A stretch of DNA of 64,000 nucleotides from Penelope pileata. Taxonomy: Eukaryota; Chordata; Aves; Galliformes; Cracidae. Shown piece after piece: positions 12,401 to 24,725 of the stretch (the stretch's first letter is position 1; every line of letters begins with the position of its first letter). The stretch spans positions 3,238,269 to 3,302,268 of the forward strand of contig WBMW01005527.1 in NCBI GenBank assembly GCA_013396635.1, given 5' to 3'. Under the pieces are notes generated by a model, which was not told where the DNA came from, searched no databases, and worked only from the letters and a program-made list of their open reading frames with translations. A program made the translations under genes and the position numbers.

Positions 12401-15400
12401 TCCTTGTTGTTAATGTTGGTATTTGGAATTTCAGTAGTTCAAGCTACCGTCTTAGATCCCTGTTAGGGATCTCTTCTGTTTTGTGTTGTGTTTTGCTGCT
12501 GTTAGGACTCAATATCTAGTTAACTGATTTCTCCTCATGCAGCGCCTGACTCCAGTGGTATGGTTAACTTCGTTGTTACAGCCTTAATTGCCAGCATACT
12601 TGAATGTGGCATTAACTGACAACTTCTGAGGATCTGACTTAACAACATAATATGAACAGTGTTCCCGTAAAGGTTTTGCCACATCTGGAGTATTTTCCAC
12701 AGCTCACAGTAGCCCTTCCAGTTTCTTAGTTTTTCTTGTTTTTGTGTGGATGAACTGCGATTTGCAATTTTGACAGTTACCAAGTGGGCCCTTAAGTGAA
12801 GGGGAAACGTTAGGTGTCTGCATCCTTGGGAAATGCAAGTGTAGCGTTAGTCAGCCAATGGGAATTAAAATTTCCTCTTCCTCCAGTTTGTATACAGAAC
12901 CATGAATATCCTTCATTTGACATACAAGGTAGCTTAGGGTAAATATTCCTCTCTAGCTTTCTTTGCTAATCTGTAGTCTAACTACTTCTAGCTGATCCTT
13001 TCTCTGGGACTTCTCCAAGTGTCCTTACATGTTTTTTTATCCACACTGACTTGTCCAGTGAAATGCTACCGTTATCGTTAACACCATGTTGCATGTTTGT
13101 GTGGCTGCATCTCCTTTTTCCTGTTGTTTGAATGCCCCGTGTGCCACTTGTTACTGGATGTGTGAAGGACCTTGTATCATGATATGGTGATGCTAAGTGT
13201 CTATAAATGCTCGACTTTGATACGTTTTTCCTTTTGTTATGAAAAAAGATATTGCTCTGCTTGAGAAGGTTACATTTGGGGATAAGAATTACAGAGTATA
13301 AACTTGAAGTGCTATATGTACCTCATAATCAGAAATGCAAAAGAGAAGTTTGGGTTTTCTTAGCTTGTTGGAGTGTTGAAGTTGTTTGTTTTTTGAAGTG
13401 AGAAGTTCTTCATGGATACATTTTAGCTCTTGTGAACCAATCTGGGCTCTATTTGGATTCCACTTACCTTAGGCTGACACTGTTTGATTATCAATATTGC
13501 ATTTAGGCATCCAGTGCTCTTCTGTGTTCATGGACAGAAGCACAAAGCTTGGGTACCCTGAACTTTCTGGGAAAGATTTTCTGTTGCTTAACCCAGTACT
13601 TGTTGTAAGGATTTTTTCCCCCCTTTTTCCAGCTGCAAATGGCTACACTGCTACAGATTAAAGGTTCTCAGGCAGAATTTGAGCAGCTGGAACGCTTGCA
13701 GTCAATGTTGGAACAAAAGAATGGGGAAATAGAAGATCTTCTTGTAAAAGTGAGACAACTAGAAAAGTTTAAGGTACGTGGTCTATGATTAAGTGGAGAA
13801 GTCATACAGTCAGAAGCTAACACTTGAGAACTATGGAAACTACCTGAAGTCTATGCTTAAGCAAGAAATCCATTTCCTTTCCCCTGTTCTCATATAACAC
13901 CATGAATTTACACAACAGGTAACTATGTAAAACAATTACTGTCAATTGCTCACTGAGCAACGACACGTGATTTTTGTTTGGAAGATATAACCACGTGTTC
14001 ACCTATTTGCAGTGTGTATTTGGGCTTTATCAGTATTCAGTCTCTTAGCTGTATCATATTTCTTGGATATTTTTTCCCTCAGTGTGAAGATGTCTTGACT
14101 CACAGCTGAAATGTTCTCTTACTAGAACTGGTTTGCTGAATCGTTCTAGTAAAGCAATTTCTTCAGTCCTTCCATGCAACTTGACAGCATCTTCTCAATA
14201 TTTTGGAAAGTGAGAAATATGGGAAAACACATGAATGCACTATTTGAATGTTATTGATGTTGATTTGTTTTTAGAGTGAAAAACTGCAGGCTTGATTTTA
14301 CTGTCTTGGATACTAATGGACTTGGCCCTTTCTCATCACAGCTTTGGAATGTGAACTCCGGTTTATTAGCTTATGCATTGGGATTATGTTTTCTGGGATA
14401 GTCTTCTGTGCTCTGCATTTAACCAGAGTGGCACAAAGCTAGGCTTAACCTATTTCAGTAAGCAATTGAGGCAGCTTGATTGCTTCACCAGTGTTGTCAT
14501 GTGTAAACTTGATAGGTATTTATTTTTGTCTCTGTGCCATAAATAAGTATTCAGGAAAGAAAAAGATTGTTTCAAATAGCCATCAAGAGTACCTGTATTC
14601 AGTGACTGACAAGAGGTTCTGAGATCTGCAGGACAGTTGTCTGAGTAGTGTTTTCAAATAACAAAATATAGAGTGAGCAGAATGTCACATGATACTTAAG
14701 TATTTTAATAAACACTTAGTACATCTGTAGCATCCTCAGTGTGATCCAAATTTCTCATTTAAAAAATCTAATTGATCTTGTGATTTTTGGCAATGAGATT
14801 TTGGCTATTGAGCAATGTGGCTTGTGTTCTTTGCCTTAGGGTGTCTAGCTGTGGAAGCATAGAAATGAAGGCTTGAAACAAATTCTGAGGGTAAACTAAA
14901 TAGTCTCTATTTTCAAGTGAATAGGAAGATATGGTTCTATTTGGAAACCTTCTGGATTTGAGAACTTTTTGGTTTGTGTTCCTCCTCTCATTAAAATAGA
15001 ACGGCCAGTTTTCATGCTGTTTGACACAAGTAAGGAAGCAAGTAAGGAATGTATGTTTAAATGCTTCTACGACAAGGCTTCAATACAGAGATAGACACAA
15101 AACTTCACCTAAGGATTAAACTAATGTGCTTCTGGAAGTTCTCTAGTTAACAGCTCGGCATTTTTTATTCTGTCAGACTTTATATGAGAATGTGGAAGTA
15201 TCCAGAGCTAGTACTAGCTCGAAAGGAGGAGAGTCTGAATATGGTTACTATGCAGATTTGCTGCAAATGAAACTCGACAATTCCAAGTAAGTGCTTAATG
15301 GTCTGTGGCCTAGAACTTGGTTGTAGTTTGAGTATCGTCTAGCTACATTTTTTGTCTCCATTTTGTTTTTCTGTACGTAGTCCACTGGCAGTATATGCAA

Positions 15401-18400
15401 GGGTGCTCATGGTCTAATGCTGTGAAACCATCCTGTGTTCATTACAGGTGCTCAGAGATGCTCTGTTTTCTGTTCTGCTTACTGTTGCAACAGGTGGCTG
15501 CAGAACCTATTTGTATTATTGCTGTTTCTCTCTAGAAATGTTGGTAATACCAAGTTAGGCATAGGATAGTAGTTTAAAAATAAAAAAGCAACATACATTT
15601 AAAAAGAATACCCCTTTTAACCTCAGAGGAAACTGCATGAAGCTTCTTAAAGTCTAAGGGCTGTATTTCTTTTCTAAAAAGAGCCAGACAGTACCTGAAA
15701 TGCTTTATAGGTCTATCCAGTTGAGATGTGCTCTTTGGCTAGTGATTTCTGTATCTATTAATTAGAAATTCCATAATATCTGGCCTCAAGACTGTTACGA
15801 AGCCCTCAGATGAAAAAAGTATTGTACTTAGAGGAGGAGGCAGTGATCTGCTATGGGAATTCCTGAGAAGTCTGTCACTGATTATTGCTGTTGTTGTGAG
15901 AAACTGGCATGACCTAAGTACTGTAGGGCCGCTGAGGAAAGATGTCTCTGTGGTCTTGTAGAAATCAACGGCCTCTGAAACAGAAGCAAGGACATGCACA
16001 GGATCAAAACTTTATTTGTTATAGGTTGTTTACAGTAGTAGCTTTGTTATGTGCAGATTGTATTGTCAGTTGTAGCAGTATGTATGTGAACCTAAACACG
16101 AGCTTAAAAAAAAGACCAACCCTAGTGAATGTGTAAGGTAGGGAAAGCTTCTTAAAGCCGTTGCATAAGCATGTCTGCATTTTATGATACAGCTTTATTT
16201 TTTACAACCATTATATCTCTGGTAATTCACTGCTCTCTGTCAAGTTGAAGTAGAAACTTTTAATTGTGGAAAGTGCCTTTCTCTTCCTACTAGTGTGTAA
16301 GTGTGAATTTTATGGGAAGCAGCTGAGAGTGTAGCTGACTTTGTGCCTGCTGCCTTAAAAAGAATGTCTGAGTAACTTTATTTTCTTCCCACCCAGCAAG
16401 GAAACTGAAACCTTGAAAAATGAACTATCCTTGCAGAGGATGAAAGCTTTGTATGAGAGCCAAAGGGTTCTGGAAGTTGAAAGGAAACTCTTTGCAAACG
16501 AGAGGCATTTGCAAGCTTGTCAGAGTGAGAATATGAACTTGCGAGTTACGCTGGATGAATTAAAAATGAAATATGAACCTGAAGGTAAACAATTTTTTTC
16601 CATTTGGAAAAAGAAGTTACCTGTTTTCTCAACCATAATGCTCAATGTTATTCAGCTTAAGAAAATAGTGTCTTAGTTCTAGATGTGAACTAATGTTTAA
16701 AGGTGGTCTTTTGATAATTGCCTGGTCCAAAAACTGCTGAGCTGAAACAGTGAAGCCCTACCTTGCTCAAGGACCTTACTTCAATGTGTACAGTAACATA
16801 AATTTTAGGAGACTGAAGAACACGAACCTAGTTTCTGAGCTTTAGAACACAGCTAGCTAGGCATAGTGAAGTAGGTCGGAACAAGTTCTTAGGGATACAT
16901 CTCAAAACTGCAGCAGTACCTGTCTGTTGATGAGGAGTGTCAGCGTTCTGAATGACGGCAGCTCATCTCAGCTCTGTAATAGATGGGAAACGCTTGGAGG
17001 AAAAGCTGGTTAGGAGTGCAGGTTACTGTAGATAATGTTTTGACAAGAGGCCCACCTGAAAAAACAGCTGATGCTTGTGTTTCTGCAGAAACAAGGGAGT
17101 TACAGCCTCTGGAGGAAGATGAATAGGGAATCGGATGGACAAATTTGTTTTGGTACATGTCCAAATCCAAAGTATTTATTTTTAATTCTGGAAACTTATG
17201 TCAGCTGCCTTCAAACTGGAAATAAAAGAGCATATTCATGTAGTTCAAGGCATCCAATTAAATAGTGGTTTGTGTATGCTTGCTTTTGTTCGTTGCTTTT
17301 TTCTTTTTTAAAGAGAAGGTTTTCTTTTTTTTTGAAAGTTACTGCTAACTGATTATATGCATGGATACTCTCACTTGTGTGTAAAAAGTGTGCTCCATTT
17401 TTTTTTTCTATAGAGTTACTTAAATTGACTAAAATTAAAAAGAAAAGGGAGAAGATTTCAGTGGATGCTACTTGTGAATATTTAGACAGCAAAACTACTT
17501 CAGTACAAGAAGCTCCTCTCACTCATCTTCCAAGTAAAGAAGAAGCTAAGGTGACTTCCCGGAACTTGGAGCCAAGTGATTCTTCTCCCCAAAAGCGAGC
17601 TCTTGGAGCACCACCAATAGATACAGCTCTTCAGTCGGTGGACAAAGTAGTTGAGCCTGAAAGAGAAGGAAAGAGAGTTAAAACTGAGGATGACAGTCAT
17701 GACCCCTACACTTCATACAGCAGAAGCGGAAGTAATTATTTGACTTCAGCTGCCCCCAGGTCAGTGTCAACTTCTGTGTATGGTCAAGGCAATCAGCACA
17801 GACCTGCATCTCTTTTCTTTCGCTGCATGAACTGTGCTATCCACTTCTTTATCTATTTCCTCAGTGTTGCATGCAGTGTAATTCCTCAACTCCGCCTGCC
17901 TACGTTCAACCTCTCAAAACCTTTTAGAAAGACTAAAATGATGGCTTATGAAAAAGACTCTTGAAACTGTACCTATCTTTGAAATAACTTTACCATTACT
18001 TTAAAATGTTTAAGGTGTGCAGATACTGTGACAGCTCCGTCCTTCTGCTTTTCTTTGAAAAATAAGACTTATGTTTTCTTGGTCCTTACAAAGCTGCCAT
18101 ATGACTGCATTGCATCTTGAGGTAAAAAAGGCGATAGATGCCATGCTTCAGTTTCATACCTTATTCCAGCCTTGCTCAAACTTCAGATTGAGGTAAAAGC
18201 CTAAAAAATATCTAAGTCTTTCTTAACCCAATTTGAGCTAACAGAGCTTGTAGCATACAAGATGATATGAATTCAGAGCTTTATGTAATATAGTGTCAGG
18301 CCACTGACTTTCCTAACCTGGATGCATGATAACTTGAAATATATCTGTTAAAACTAAGATCAAGCTTCTTCCTGAAACAGAGAATTTAAGTTATTTTTTG

Positions 18401-21400
18401 TTAGATGGTAAAGTGACTCAGCACAGTAGTTACTTACAGTTTTTGTAGAAGGAATGCTGTTTCTTATCCCCCTTGGGTTCCCTTTTGTCTTTGATTCAAA
18501 TGCATTATTGTAATAAACATGGTGTTTTGGTGGGTAATTTCTGTGATAGGTTAGATGTTTTCAGCTTAGATATCGATGATAATATTTAGTAATAAAAATA
18601 ACACTTCTTCCCTGCTTCCCTTGTTTCCCACCCACTTTCTTTATAGCTTTCTTCAACATTTAAGTTGTGCTTCTGTGTGTATCTCAGTGATTTGAGCACA
18701 TCATTACTTTAAGCTATCATTCAGGGAGAAAACAACAGAATATTTGGCAGAAATACGTTGGGATTTAAAAGATAAAAAGGCTCTTGTTTCACACAGCCTC
18801 CTTAGCATTCATTTTCTTTGGCTGCTCATGAAATACTGGTATGAGGCTGGAGAGAAAAGAATTGCTTGAGAATCTGGAGCGTCTTAAAGCCTAAAGCCTC
18901 TGTCTAGAAACTTGTTCTGTCTGTGTGCCCCACACAGTCAAGCTTCCATACTTTTTTTTCCCCTCCCTCTTTTAATGTATATTTTGACTGTTGTTTACAG
19001 GGTTACTTTTTGTGTTCTCGAAAGCAGTAGCTTTATATTTAACGGATTCCATGAACCATCCAATGTGGCAGGAGTGCCCCAAAATATTTAACTGGTTTCA
19101 TAGATATCAAGTTTGCATGGAGCATACAAAAAGCTTTGTCATGACTTGTTATGGGATGAACCATGGGTGCTTGATAGTGTCAGCAAGGAACTGTTCACTG
19201 ACATTCTTAAAAATAACAACGTAATGAGTTGGAATTTAAATGCTTTGATTGAAAGAAATGCTGTGTCTTGAGACTCAACATTCAGAGGACATATTTGTTC
19301 CAGAGCAGGCTGAAACATGGTTTGAAACAAATTTGAAGAAAGCTTAGAGATCCTTTTAGGTAATGTGTTAGGACTGGGTTTAATGTCAAAGGAAAAATGT
19401 CTGTTTGGGCAATGTTTCAGATCCTATCAACAAGAAACGCCTTCCAGACCAGTTTCTGGAATCTAGAATGACAGCAGGTTCGAAGATGGGGGAAGGTCTG
19501 CCATGTGCAAGTCTGTACAGTAGATCCAAAATTGCATTCGGGTGTAATTGGATTGTTTTGACTCAGATGAATTGTTTGTGGTTGTACTGGATGCAGTTAA
19601 GTGTTTAAAATAACCAAACAGTACGGTCTTCTGAAGCAGTCTGGAAAAATTATAACTGAAAGAGCAGTTGGATCAGCCCTGTCAACGCATGCAGGGACTG
19701 TTTCTGAGGAGGAAATACAGGGAGGTCAAGCATTGGTGGCAAACACTGAGATTGTATGATTGTTTGTGGTGTTCTGTACACGTGAAGGAACAATTGTGTA
19801 ACCTCAGGTTGGAAATGTAACCTTATTTCTTATTATTTTACTGGAAAAGAAGATCAAATGTCTGTAAGCTGGAAATTGTTGGGAAAGGTTAATGCGAACT
19901 GAAGAGGTAAACCTCTTCTGAGCCTCAGAGGGATTGAGGAGAGGAAGATGTGTTATTGGATTGGTGGTTTGGAAGCATAAGGAAAAGACATGGAAGAAGA
20001 TGAAGATGTAGCTCAGATGCGGGTTCTAAGCTTGCACCCATTGCCTGTGGTTTAGATAAGGAATAAAATGTAAATCAACAGTTAGAGGAAGAGGGAACAC
20101 CTTTCTAACCCTCCAAAAATCACTTCCACGTGTCCTTTTGAAATTATGCTAAGAACCAGTAAAAGTTAAATCCAGAAAGAAGGTTCTGTTCATATTTGAC
20201 ATGATAAATGAAGTGTTAAATCCCCAGCTGATGATCTTCATGAGATAACACTGAGGATTTCCTTAACCCTAACCTTTTACGATGCGTTAAGTAGGAAATC
20301 ATGGTTAACATCTGAGCATTTGAGAAACTGGTTTTCTAAACAAAGAATCTCTGGCCTGTCCTGTGATGGAGATGGGCAAACCCTGCAGTGGGAGTTCTGC
20401 TAGGCAACAAGGGAGAAGAAGCGTGGGCAAATTGAGCACGAGTGTGTCTGAAAGTTGAGAGTATGGAGGAAGAAAAGGTATAGTTGACATTTGTATGGGA
20501 GGTGGTTGTCAGAGCTGCATCCTGTGTTGGGGAAAATACGATGCTCCAGCCCCTGGGGGTTGTTTTTGGCACTGGAGTACTTTTTGTGCAATAATTGGTC
20601 TAGTTCTGTTACAGTTGCATAAAATGTGGCACTGGAAAGTCAGAGGAAGCATGAATGGGTTGCAATCTTCATTTCTAGCCAATAGTGTCGGAAAAGCTTA
20701 ATCCCTCCTAAGCTAGGATGGCAACCAGGTAGCGGGATGGTCTGTGTGTACTTACTCTGGGAGCAGATTCCCTTGCTTGGGGAAGTCTCCCTTGCTAATG
20801 TGAGTTAGCAAGATAAAGCTGGATAACTCTGAGCTATTGCATGCACATTGCAGATATGCAAGTGTACAGCACACTTAGAAAAGTTTAAAGGAAGCAACTG
20901 AAATAAGAGCATACCTAAGTGATTGTTTTCGATGATTCCTGCTGCTGTAATGCAGGAGAAGAACCTTCATGGGCTGCAGGGCAATCTCTGCTCTGGTGCT
21001 TGGGGCATTTCCTGCCCCTCCTTCTTTATTGACCTGGGTGTCTACAGGGTTGTTCCTCAAGTTTTTTCCCACTCCTCTCTCTTTCTCTCTCTCTCACTTG
21101 CTGTGCAGTTTTTTTTTTTTTAATCTTTTCAGTGTATTATCAGAGGTGCCACCGGTGGGCCCAGCAGTGGCCAGCAGCAGGTCTGCCTGGAGCTGGCTCT
21201 GTCTAACACGGGGAGTCCCTGCTTTCCTCTCTGAGGCCACTCCTGCAACCCTTTCCCTTCCCTCACCAACTCCTTGCCACCTGAACCCAACATGGGCTTG
21301 TCTGTCTTTTCAAACTACCTGTGCTTAGCTTGCTTTTTTTCTTTTCACCTGAATTAGTTGTTTTGTATCTGGCTGCCCAGCGTTGTACTGGCAACAACAG

Positions 21401-24052
21401 CAAGGTAGGGATCAAGGAACAGCATGTCAGTGGCTTCTTGGGGAAACTGTGCTGTCAAGAGGAGTCCATAAAGTTATTGTTATCCCTTCCTGGTTAACTG
21501 CAGATTCGTTAAATTAAAAATACCTCTTTGGAGGGAACGGTCTGACCTACTATAGTGGTTTCTGCAATAAAATTTTGCACTACAATGTTTGAAGTAAACC
21601 TCAGATTTGAACTTCAGTCAGTGTATGCACTTTGCCTGTGGCTTTCATGAACTCAGAGTTGTGAAGCTTGCAGCCAGGTCGCTGTGGTACAAGTAAAACT
21701 GTCTCAGAATATGGCTGAAGCTTTCTTGAGGGGAGTGTGCGGGGAGGAGCATGGAATTCTGGACTCAAGCACAAGAATTGGATTGTGTGTTAGAACTGAA
21801 AAATAAGAAACTTCTTGTGACGTTCCTGAGGAGCTGCCAGGCTACATCTCCAAATGAAAAATGCCCTTGCGCAGTCAACAAGTCAGTCCGGGTGAGCATC
21901 AGCTGGGGAGTGTTGCTTTCTGCTGCTGCTGCTCATCAAGGTGCAAGGAGCTGCTTGGATCTTTAAGAAAACTGGGATTAGAATAGTAACGATGGACTGA
22001 CTTAAGCTATCCCATAGGTTAGAGAGAGCATAAACTTCCTCTAAAATTTTCAGGAAAGGAAGTCTGTCGTAATCTCATTCCGTGTGTCCTGGTATAATAG
22101 GAGTTTGGGAAGGGGAATACTGAGTCTTCTCCAGTTGTGTAGGTTACATAATTGTAATGGATGTACTTAAATTGCTTTTCATTTGTTTTTTGTCAGAGCA
22201 AATGTGTTTCAAGGTGGGGTTTTAAATGTCTATAGTAGTTACCATAGGGATGTGAATATCCATGCAGAAATAACGTCATGGCATTAAGAAAAGGTGAGAA
22301 TATTGCTATTAAAAATGTTTCTGCTTCCAGTGTGGGAAATAACAATATCCCTTGAAATCTGAGTTACAGAATTCAAGTGTTTTTTACCCCCCAGTGAATG
22401 GAAGAACCTTTGGACTAGAGCAGTGGATGGATTTCTGTGATGAATACGTCTGTACATCCAGCTTGTCCTCTGAATGATGTCTTTTACTAGAAAGTACCAT
22501 TTCTGAGTTAAACTGAGGTATTTGAAGGGTGACTGCAAAGGTTGTAAATACAGATTGTAAATGTTGGAGGCTCCCACAGGCAGCAGGGTGGAGGTGTTTC
22601 TGTAACAGGTGGCAGTCATGGTCGAGTCTGTTAAAAAGGCAAGAGAGTTTTCCGAGGTGCTTGAGGCACTTATTGGTATTGTCTTTGCTGAATGTAGCTT
22701 GAAGAAGTGCCCTTTCCAACATGATTTTCACTCTGGGTGGTCATTGCTTCAGACATCTCAACTGCCTGGTAGGGTCCTGGCGTCACGGCGAACCAGCTGG
22801 GAACTGTCCTAGCTGCTTCGTGTGGGTTGTCCCGACCTTAGGGAGGGGCTCTCGCCCAGAGAGCGCAGCACTGCTGGGCTGTGTTGGGGCTGTAGTTGTT
22901 CTTTGCTGTTTTTAAAAACAGACAAAAACCCCTCTTGATTACAGATAAATCTCCAACAACTGTAGCAGTCCTTTTTGTTGGGAAAACAGCAATAGCTCTT
23001 CATGCCACCGGAATTCACAGTTAGAGAACTGCTGGGGGAGAGAGGGAGTGAGGAGACAGCGTTACGCCTGTGTTGGCATGTCGCGTGATGTTTAATTTGT
23101 GACGTTGTTTCCCATAACTTGCTTTGCTGTTGAGACCGTCATGAAATAGTCAATTGTTTGGAGGAGATTGGGTTGACTAAATACTGCTATCTATTAGTTT
23201 TAATTACATTTGTATGCTTATTAAGTAATTATTAAAGCATCAAATTGTGCTGGGCTCTAAATGTTTTTATTGTAACTCTTCAACAGCGTTGTGGCAGTTA
23301 ACGCTGTGTCCCCATTTGCATTCATAGCAGAATTATAACACGTTGCTGGGCACATCGTGTAATTGTGAGCCTGAGGATTACGTTCTTCCCACTTGTTGTT
23401 TTCAGACCTTCAGGAACTAAGAGAAAGCAGTAGTAATGCAAAACTTGGCTGGAAATCACTGTATTGCTTTTTGTAGGCTTTTTTTGTATTGTTGATGCAG
23501 AAACTCAATTTCATCACTCCTGTGTGGTGTGCTGGGACTTGTTTTCCCTTGGCGATGTGTTTTCATGGGACATGGTTTTCTTTGCGGACCTGACACAACT
23601 AGTGTCTGTTCTCTCTGAATGCTGATCCCGACCACGTACTGCTTTCAGTCAGCTTTTTTTGCCAGACAGTGCGACAGATAAGAGGCAAAAAAAGGCAATG
23701 CCTCAGTGGTGAGCTGTGAGGAGGGATGATGTAAAGGCTTGTTTCCCTCCCTCACTTTATCCTTTAAACGCTGCTTGCTCTGTTTTTGCATGTGGATGCT
23801 CTCCTGTGCCAGTTGGCTTGCTCATTCTCGCTTAAAACTTTTGTGTTATCCCTGGTTGTTATTAACTAAATATGTATTTAGAATGATTGCTTTGCCTGTA
23901 GGTTAACAGCTGAATCCAGATTTGAAACTGCGGAAAATGAAGATAAGAAGGAAAATATAGTTTCAACTAAGAAGAAAACAAAAAAGACAAAGTATGCTAC
24001 ATTGCACGTGTCTTCTCAGCCAACTCTTGAAACACAATGTGCTCAGCAGTAA
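6253..24052 (+). CDS. SPDL1: Spindly, kinetochore dynein/dynactin adaptor (11 coding exons)
   Basis: Coding exons are 6253-6411, 8533-8709, 9176-9370, 9650-9799, 10385-10483, 11300-11410, 13633-13773, 15177-15286, 16397-16584, 17414-17759 and 23902-24052. Each is bounded by AG and GT, and joined they stay in frame for 608 residues, close to human Spindly (605). The protein is a nearly continuous coiled coil. Near the N terminus is the CC1 box (KAAQYG, residues 22-27) that binds dynein light intermediate chain. The Spindly motif (GNSLFAEVEDRR, residues 254-265, with F258) engages the dynactin pointed end. The C-terminal tail is polar and ends in the CaaX box CAQQ (C605), the farnesylation site used for RZZ binding at kinetochores. 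The start codon has a strong context (G at -3, G at +4). Neighbouring DOCK2 is on the same strand, as in human. Identity is secure; exact exon edges rest on splice signals and phase. Confidence 0.96.
8533..8709 (+). CDS. SPDL1: SPDL1 coding exon 2
   Basis: Residues 54-112, starting KFEQEKYSLQRE, which aligns to human YEQEKYTLQRE. The acceptor is TTTCTTGCAG and the donor GTTTGG (weak), both phase 0. Entirely coiled coil. Confidence 0.93.
9176..9370 (+). CDS. SPDL1: SPDL1 coding exon 3
   Basis: Residues 113-177, starting LENLKAELDESRLSEKQL. I placed the start at 9176 because joining it to exon 2 matches the human protein without an insertion. A second in-frame AG ends at 9157 and would add six residues (LSNVFE). 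The donor is GTATGT. Confidence 0.9.
9650..9799 (+). CDS. SPDL1: SPDL1 coding exon 4
   Basis: Residues 178-227, a coiled-coil exon ending EKEVVSYCNALE, which aligns to human EKEAVSYYNALE. The acceptor is TGTATTTAG and the donor GTAATT, phase 0 at both ends. Confidence 0.93.
10385..10483 (+). CDS. SPDL1: SPDL1 coding exon 5 (Spindly motif, first half)
   Basis: Residues 228-260, ending in KGNSLFAE. F258 is the residue whose loss in human Spindly disrupts dynactin recruitment. The motif is split across this exon and the next. The reading frame open past 10483 is not Spindly; the donor is GTACAG. Confidence 0.93.
11300..11410 (+). CDS. SPDL1: SPDL1 coding exon 6 (Spindly motif, second half)
   Basis: Residues 261-297, starting VEDRRAEMERQLISVK. 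Coiled coil follows. The acceptor is TTCTATAG and the donor GTATGA, phase 0. Confidence 0.93.
13633..13773 (+). CDS. SPDL1: SPDL1 coding exon 7
   Basis: Residues 298-344, starting LQMATLLQIKGSQAEFEQLE. A very strong polypyrimidine tract precedes the CAG acceptor. The donor is GTACGT, phase 0. Confidence 0.94.
15177..15286 (+). CDS. SPDL1: SPDL1 coding exon 8
   Basis: Residues 345-380 plus two bases of codon 381. It begins TLYENVEVSRAS, a variable hinge relative to human, and ends in the conserved YYADLLQMKLDN. The donor is GTAAGT. Confidence 0.93.
16397..16584 (+). CDS. SPDL1: SPDL1 coding exon 9
   Basis: Completes codon 381 and encodes up to residue 443 plus one base. It contains RMKALYESQRVLEVERKL and LDELKMKYEPE, the end of the coiled-coil part. 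The donor is GTAAAC. Confidence 0.93.
17414..17759 (+). CDS. SPDL1: SPDL1 coding exon 10 (C-terminal tail)
   Basis: Residues 444-558 plus two bases. It is a low-complexity, charged tail rich in S, T, K and E, with an SPQK motif at S501 fitting the CDK1 consensus S-P-x-K. I end it at AG followed by GTCAGT because joining to 23902 gives PRLTAES, matching human PRLAAES. The frame stays open to a stop at 17964 if not spliced. Confidence 0.9.
18512..18517 (+). terminator. SPDL1: Candidate intronic poly(A) signal
   Basis: AATAAA followed within 30 bases by GT-rich sequence (GGTGTTTTGGTGGG). It lies 548 bases after the stop codon reached by read-through of exon 10, so it could end a shortened transcript. 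Use is inferred only. Confidence 0.3.
20948..21300 (+). repeat. Probable avian dispersed repeat fragment
   Basis: The stretch from ACCTTCATGGGCTGCAGGG through a CT-rich run and a T run to CCTTGCCACCTGAACCCAA resembles a dispersed sequence I remember from chicken and other bird genomes. I cannot name the family with certainty. No terminal repeats or target duplication were located, so the edges are approximate. Confidence 0.45.
21071..21122 (+). repeat. CT-rich simple repeat and T run
   Basis: A run of TCTCTCTTTCTCTCTCTCTC is followed by a run of 13 T residues. It lies inside the probable dispersed repeat. Confidence 0.7.
23902..24052 (+). CDS. SPDL1: SPDL1 coding exon 11 (CaaX exon)
   Basis: Residues 559-608 and the stop. 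It begins LTAESRFETAENEDKKEN and ends VSSQPTLETQCAQQ, which aligns to human PETQCPQQ. C605 is the expected farnesylated cysteine. Upstream of it are a KEN tripeptide (575-577) and a lysine-rich block (582-589). Confidence 0.95.
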
Positions 24053-24346
24053 AACATGATCTGGAAGGAACGTGAATAGTTTTGAGTCCTGTTTCAGCAG
24101 GAAATACCGAGTAAACTTCTTGCACATCGGTACACAGGTTCCTGACTTAGATACTGGCCTGCCTTGTTTATGAGCAGTATGACTGCATTCATGTAAGGTG
24201 CACTTTCATGTCTTAACTTCCCAGAGGACACCTGCTAAGTACCTGGCAATGCGACCTCAAGTGTTGCCTTCTGTTGAATCCCAGCTAAGACTCTAAGCTC
24301 TCGTTAGTCATTGTTTGTTGCAATTACTCTGGAAGTTACCTAATGC

Positions 24347-24352
24347 AATAAA
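24347..24352 (+). terminator. SPDL1: SPDL1 proximal poly(A) signal
   Basis: AATAAA about 300 bases after the stop codon. It would give the short 3'UTR form. Confidence 0.5.
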
Positions 24353-24725
24353 TGGGTTAACCCTGAGCGACTCGTTGTAGGTAATGTTGGTGCAGAAGGA
24401 AACTAAGACACGTGTAATTGCTCCTGAATTTCTTCCAATTCCTGGATTCATTCTTAATGTGTTTTCCCCCCTAATACGTGATTGTTCAGCAGTGACTGGC
24501 CTGATTGTGAAGGTGCATGTGGAACTCTCTTCCTGCGTTTTGTGGGATGGTATTCTTCTGAAACATTATGAATTTTGTATTAGTACTAATAATTACGATA
24601 CAGTTTGCTTTTTATTCCTTCCTAAAGTTGGTCTGTTGCATTTGAAACAAAACACTTCTCTAAAACTGCCATTTTTTGGTTGAGAGGTATTTTATAGCAA
24701 ACATTTTGTTTAAAAAGTACAACTC

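Larger units (their letters stand above)
17760..23901 (+). other. SPDL1: Last SPDL1 intron (6.1 kb)
   Basis: The longest SPDL1 intron. Its first 205 bases keep exon 10 open to a stop at 17,964, and an AATAAA follows at 18,512. A probable dispersed repeat lies at 20,948-21,300. The rest shows no exon or element that I recognise. Confidence 0.8.

Noticed and set aside
17377..17964. A single 195-codon gene
   Set aside because: The middle part is SPDL1 exon 10. The first 12 codons are intron read through the polypyrimidine tract, and the last part is read past the donor; I kept only the read-through as an isoform hypothesis.
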